A stretch of DNA of 9,551 nt. Source: Bacillota bacterium (GTDB lineage Bacteria; Bacillota; Bacilli; Alicyclobacillales; SLC66). Numbering within the stretch: the stretch's first letter is position 1; each line of letters begins with the position of its first letter. The DNA lies in the NCBI GenBank assembly GCA_021797415.1, contig JAJZZT010000049.1, positions 1 through 9,551 on the forward strand. The letters run 5' to 3'. Both the position numbers and the translations under genes were made by a program. Of this stretch, positions 6,355 through 9,551 are shown in pieces. The notes beneath the pieces are model-generated. The model was not told the DNA's origin. It saw only the letters and a list, made by a program, of their open reading frames with translations, and did no database searches.

Positions 6355-7941
6355 ATGAGCCAAGACGGGCAGCAGCAAATGTTCGTCCGGAATGCAACGG
6401 GTCTTGTGAGAGAGCTCAGTGCATTTGACGCATTCAACCTCGTGTTTTCCGCGGTCCTGATCCCAGTCGGGATTTCGCAGACGCTGGGTTTTGCGCCGGC
6501 TGCCTTTCAGGGGAGCAATGTGATGCTCGCCTATGTATTTGCGGCCATCGTCATGTTTTTCTTTGGCTGGGTTTACCTAAGCCTGACGGTCGCCATGCCA
6601 CGCTCTGGCGGCGACTATGTTTGGGTCAGTCGTATGCTGCACCCTTCTATCGGGTTTGTCACCAACGTTTCGCTGACGTTCGTATTTCTCACATGGATCT
6701 CATTTAACTTCACGACCATGCTCAGTTATTTCGCGCCTGCCGTGTTTTATATCTGGGGGGCGTCCTCCGGAACTGTGGCCGCCGTCTCCAGTCAGACCGC
6801 ACAGATTATTGTTTCCACCGTTCTGACCATCCTGTTCACGTTTTTGATGTCCATGGGGACACGGCGTGTTGCGTTGTATATGCGGATGCTGTTCTGGATT
6901 GTCTGGATTGGAATGGGCATCTGGCTTATTGGGTTGCTCATCACCAGTCAGGGCGCCTTTGCGAGTCACTTACAACAGACTACGGGCGTGTCTGTGCAAG
7001 AGATTCTGTCGCTTGCACAGAAAAACGGTTATCACGCGGGGCCCGGAGTCAACTGGGGAATGACATTTCTGGCGATGATCTACGCTTTCCAGACGCTGAC
7101 CGGATTTCAGTGGACCGGTTACTTTGCGGGTGAAATCCGCAATGTCCGCAAAACCGCCACGACCTCCATCATAGGCGGTCTCATCGCGGCTTCGCTTTTG
7201 TACATTGTGGGAAGCGGACTGGTTTATAAGGCGGTCGGCTACGACTTCTTCAATGCGTTGACGTATATGGGATTCAACGACGCCGCAAAACTGCCGGCGT
7301 CGGTCCAGTATGTGCTGCCGGCGATGACGAAGTACCTGGTGCTTCCGTCTGTGCTCAAAGTGTACGTCGGACTGTCCTTTCTGCTCGCGATTCTCTGGTG
7401 GACTCCGACCGGCTTTATGCTGGGCACGCGGAATCTCTTCGCTTGGGCGTTCGACCGCCTGCTGCCGCAATCGCTGGCCGATGTGAGTGAACGGTTCCAC
7501 ACGCCGGTCAAGGCAATTCTCACCATCGCTGTGGTTGTCGAGGTGATCAATTTCCTGAACGTATACGCCGGGCTATCGTCTTTTCTCATCAACATCATCG
7601 CCGTGATGGCGTTGGCTTTTATCTTTGTCAGTCTGGCGGCCATGCTCTTTCCGTACACGCGCAAAGACCTGTTTCGTGAGGCTCCCAGCCTGGTGCGCTG
7701 GAGGCTGTTTGGGATTCCTTTCGTGACGATTTCCGGATTTATCGGGGTGCTCACCTGGCTCTTTGTCCTGGTGGTGGCGTTCAAAGCGAGCCAGTTCGGT
7801 CTCCAGATCACGGTCAAGGCCATGGTCGAAGCGTTCGCGGTACCTGTTCTGGCGATCATCTACTACCTTATTGTGGCGTCCGTCAGAAAGTCGCAACATA
7901 TCGACTTGTCTGCAACGTTTCGGGCGCTCCCTCCGGAGTAA
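6355..7941 (+). CDS. APC-superfamily amino acid/amine permease
   Basis: This 528-residue polytopic inner-membrane protein belongs to the amino acid-polyamine-organocation superfamily and probably imports an amino acid, amine or similar compound. Some 12-14 hydrophobic segments are visible, starting near 27-48, 56-80 and 100-118. Diagnostic parts are the unwound first segment (SAFDAFNLVFSAVLIPVG), MPRSGGDYVWVSR (81-93) after segment 2, WTGYFAGEIRNVRKT (253-267), and the cytosolic RNLFAWAFDRLLP loop (359-371). The MPRSGGDY variant is one I associate with less characterised APC branches; substrate cannot be assigned. GGGGTGA (6341-6347) lies 7 bases before the ATG. It follows the DeoR-type gene by 36 bases and precedes the nucleotidyltransferase-like gene by 80 bases, all on one strand. 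Confidence 0.9.
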   Translation: MSQDGQQQMFVRNATGLVRELSAFDAFNLVFSAVLIPVGISQTLGFAPAAFQGSNVMLAYVFAAIVMFFFGWVYLSLTVAMPRSGGDYVWVSRMLHPSIGFVTNVSLTFVFLTWISFNFTTMLSYFAPAVFYIWGASSGTVAAVSSQTAQIIVSTVLTILFTFLMSMGTRRVALYMRMLFWIVWIGMGIWLIGLLITSQGAFASHLQQTTGVSVQEILSLAQKNGYHAGPGVNWGMTFLAMIYAFQTLTGFQWTGYFAGEIRNVRKTATTSIIGGLIAASLLYIVGSGLVYKAVGYDFFNALTYMGFNDAAKLPASVQYVLPAMTKYLVLPSVLKVYVGLSFLLAILWWTPTGFMLGTRNLFAWAFDRLLPQSLADVSERFHTPVKAILTIAVVVEVINFLNVYAGLSSFLINIIAVMALAFIFVSLAAMLFPYTRKDLFREAPSLVRWRLFGIPFVTISGFIGVLTWLFVLVVAFKASQFGLQITVKAMVEAFAVPVLAIIYYLIVASVRKSQHIDLSATFRALPPE

Positions 7942-8008
7942 CGGCACGGAGGATACAGGGGGGCGAAATGTCAGGCCCGCCGGTGGTGCTGCCTGCGGGA
8001 ATCGCTGC

Positions 8009-8017
8009 GGGAGGTGA
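8009..8017 (+). promoter_or_regulatory. Ribosome binding site deciding the start of the nucleotidyltransferase-like gene
   Basis: GGGAGGTGA ends 4 bases before the ATG at 8022. The same frame has an earlier ATG at 7968 with a weaker AGGGGGG site upstream. The extra 18 residues it would add (Gly/Pro/Ala-rich) do not look like part of the domain. Confidence 0.75.
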
Positions 8018-8021
8018 GCGC

Positions 8022-8771
8022 ATGAAGTCCAACGAGGAGTTACAGCGTCATGCCTCGGAACTCCTGGCGCGTGCAAAGACCAGTGGCATCTCAAGTCTTC
8101 GCCTCCTCGGGGGAGTGGCGATCCGGCGCTTGTATCCCGAACCGTCTATCCATCCTGGTCTGGATCGGGTGTGCAAGGATCTCGATTTTGCCGTCGCGCG
8201 AAAGGACGCCAAGAGACTTTCTGAGGTGTTTCGCGACTGTGGGTTTGAAGCAGACCGACACTTCAATGCATTGCACGGAGAGACCCGGATGATGTTTGCA
8301 AGCGGGGAACTTCAGGCAGACGTGTTTGTGGGCGAGTTCTCTCAGTGTCACAAGCTGTCCCTTGAGCCCCGCTTGCACGCCGTCAAGGAGACATTGTCTC
8401 CGGCGGACCTATTGCTGATGAAACTGCAGGTGGTGGAAATCAACGAGAAGGACCTGCAAGACCTGTGTATCATCCTGCTTGGCGCCGAGGTGGGAGTGGT
8501 TGACGCGTCGGCGGTGATTAACCTGTCTTATATCACCAGGCTGACCTCGCAAGACTGGGGGTGGTTCACGACCTGTACGGACACGGTCACAAAGCTGCGG
8601 AAGTACGCCGCGGAGAAATTGGCCGGTGCGCAGCAGGAGACCGTTCAGAACAAGCTCGACGAGATCGAGCAGGCAATTCTCGATCATCCAAAGTCCATGA
8701 AATGGAAAATAAGAAACGCGGTTGGCCGGAAGGTTCTCTGGTACCAACTGCCAGAGGAAGCAAGGAGATGA
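8022..8771 (+). CDS. Nucleotidyltransferase-fold protein, distantly AbiEii-like; function unknown
   Basis: This 249-residue soluble protein has the marks of the DNA polymerase-beta-type nucleotidyltransferase fold. LRLLGGVAIRRL carries the GG turn (Gly30-Gly31). CKDLDFAV supplies the metal-binding pair Asp53/Asp55, and LQADVFVG gives a third acidic residue, Asp100. The block SPADLLLMKLQVVEINEKDLQDLCIIL (126-152) resembles the helix with conserved Lys and Asp residues in AbiEii/AbiGii-type and related nucleotidyltransferases. The C-terminal part (about 165-249) is helical and matches nothing I know. Such proteins transfer a nucleotide to a protein, RNA or small molecule; the target is unknown. 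The GG-to-DxD gap (22 residues) is longer than the usual 10-13. No AbiEi-like antitoxin gene lies upstream; the neighbour there is a permease. The metallophosphoesterase starts 4 bases after its stop, implying tight coupling. Confidence 0.7.
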   Translation: MKSNEELQRHASELLARAKTSGISSLRLLGGVAIRRLYPEPSIHPGLDRVCKDLDFAVARKDAKRLSEVFRDCGFEADRHFNALHGETRMMFASGELQADVFVGEFSQCHKLSLEPRLHAVKETLSPADLLLMKLQVVEINEKDLQDLCIILLGAEVGVVDASAVINLSYITRLTSQDWGWFTTCTDTVTKLRKYAAEKLAGAQQETVQNKLDEIEQAILDHPKSMKWKIRNAVGRKVLWYQLPEEARR

Positions 8772-8775
8772 CATC

Positions 8776-9551
8776 ATGATGAGCAAGCACGTTCGGCTAT
8801 TCTTTGCCACAGATATCCATGGCTCTGAGCGTTGTTTCAGAAAATTCCTGAATGCCGGCAAAGTGTACGAAGTGGATGTGCTCATCCTGGGGGGAGATAT
8901 CACCGGAAAAGCTCTTGTGCCCATTACGAAACTGGCGAATGGCAGTTATCGCGCGCGGGTGGAGGGCAAAGAACAGATTCTTTACGGGGATGGATTGAAT
9001 GATGTGATTTCCTCCATTCGAAACACGGGCCTCTATCCGTACGTTGGCTCAGAGGAAGAAATCAGCCATTTGGCCGGCCATAAGGATGCCCTGCGGACAA
9101 CATTTGAATCCGTTGTGCGCGAGAGTTTGGTGAAATGGATCGAACTCGCCGAAGAACGGGCAAAACCGCTCGGCATCGATGTCTATATCCAGCCTGGCAA
9201 TGATGATGAACCTGCCGTATTGAGTGGTCTGCAAAGCGATTTCGTCGTCAATCCGGAGGGAACTGTGCTGAACCTGAAGGGCGAAGTGCCGATGATGTCC
9301 TGCGGGTTCAGCAACCCCACCCCCTGGGATAGCCCGCGTGAATTGAAGGAGGAGCAATTGGCCGCCGCATATGAGCGGATGGCCGTGCAGATGTGCGATT
9401 TTGAATGCGCCATTTTTAACCTCCACGTTCCGCCGAAAGATGCGACGATTGATCGCGCCCCGCTGCTCGATGCAGACCTGAAACCGGTTGTTCGGGCCGG
9501 TGAGATTCAAACGTTTGGTGCGGGCAGTTCGGCTGTCCGGGAAGCGATCCA
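8776..9551 (+). CDS. Calcineurin-like metallophosphoesterase, 3' end outside window
   Basis: The frame stays open from 8776 to the window edge (258 codons), so the gene is truncated by the window, not broken. Metallophosphoesterase motifs appear in order: TDIHG (Asp13, His15), GGDIT (Asp41), GNDDE (Asn142, Asp143) and NLHVPP (His217). The final GHxH motif would be expected just past the edge. These residues build a two-metal site that hydrolyses phosphomono- or diesters. The GD-to-GN distance is about 100 residues, so an insertion of roughly 60-70 residues (about 50-130, partly helical and charged) sits between them; it may shape the substrate pocket. AAGGAG (8762-8767) overlaps the end of the preceding gene and lies 8 bases before the ATG at 8776; a second ATG follows at 8779. 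No signal peptide is seen, so it is cytosolic. Substrate unknown. Confidence 0.85.
   Translation, partial: MMSKHVRLFFATDIHGSERCFRKFLNAGKVYEVDVLILGGDITGKALVPITKLANGSYRARVEGKEQILYGDGLNDVISSIRNTGLYPYVGSEEEISHLAGHKDALRTTFESVVRESLVKWIELAEERAKPLGIDVYIQPGNDDEPAVLSGLQSDFVVNPEGTVLNLKGEVPMMSCGFSNPTPWDSPRELKEEQLAAAYERMAVQMCDFECAIFNLHVPPKDATIDRAPLLDADLKPVVRAGEIQTFGAGSSAVREAI

Noticed and set aside
7968..8021. Earlier start for the nucleotidyltransferase-like gene
   Set aside because: The ATG at 8022 has a much better ribosome binding site, and the extra 18 residues look like non-coding leader in translation.
8022..8771. AbiE-type abortive infection toxin-antitoxin system
   Set aside because: The resemblance to AbiEii is limited to the generic nucleotidyltransferase motifs, and no AbiEi-like antitoxin gene lies upstream; the operon instead holds a permease and a phosphoesterase.
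8409..8924. Minus-strand open frame (171 codons) across the nucleotidyltransferase-like and phosphoesterase genes
   Set aside because: It is antisense to two motif-bearing genes and has no recognisable domain of its own.
9049..9510. Minus-strand open frame (153 codons) near the right edge
   Set aside because: The plus strand is open throughout and carries metallophosphoesterase motifs in the right order; the minus frame is a shadow.

Overview
The window looks like ordinary chromosome of a moderately GC-rich Gram-positive bacterium. The basis is strong GGAGGTGA-type ribosome binding sites, good sigma-A type promoters, and a CadC/CzrA-like metal sensor next to a CDF pump. An Alicyclobacillus/Kyrpidia-like Bacillota member is my best guess; this is inference from style, not a species call. 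I see no rRNA, tRNA, CRISPR array, insertion sequence or phage gene. No gene-free stretch exceeds 300 bases.

Layout. (1) 1-807 (+): C-terminal part of a LacI/GalR-family regulator whose DNA-binding end lies off the left edge. (2) 893-2704 (+): a 603-residue secreted protein with a signal peptide and an A / Ig-like / A' domain layout, of no family I can name. (3) 2726-4211 (+): a metal-efflux operon with three phased direct repeats, a clear promoter, a palindromic operator, an ArsR/SmtB-family sensor and, overlapping it by the ATGA junction, a cation diffusion facilitator. (4) 4295-5275 (-): a YajO-like aldo/keto reductase, convergent with the efflux operon. (5) 5276-5562: an AT-rich divergent control region with repeated TTGACT elements, inverted repeats and putative promoters in both directions. 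(6) 5563-9551 (+): a probable operon of a DeoR-family repressor, an APC-superfamily permease, a nucleotidyltransferase-fold protein and a metallophosphoesterase that runs off the right edge.

How they work together. The sensor and CDF pump form a self-regulated Zn/Cd(/Co/Pb) detoxification unit. The sensor carries both known ArsR-family metal sites, alpha-3N (CxC) and alpha-5 (DxH...HxxH). The DeoR regulator probably governs the downstream permease genes and perhaps the divergent reductase, suggesting a small uptake/metabolism module for an unidentified metabolite. The most intriguing part is the right end. A nucleotidyltransferase-like protein distantly resembling AbiEii-type enzymes sits four bases from a metallophosphoesterase with a long insertion. 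The pair could add and remove a nucleotidyl or phosphoryl group, but that is a hypothesis only.
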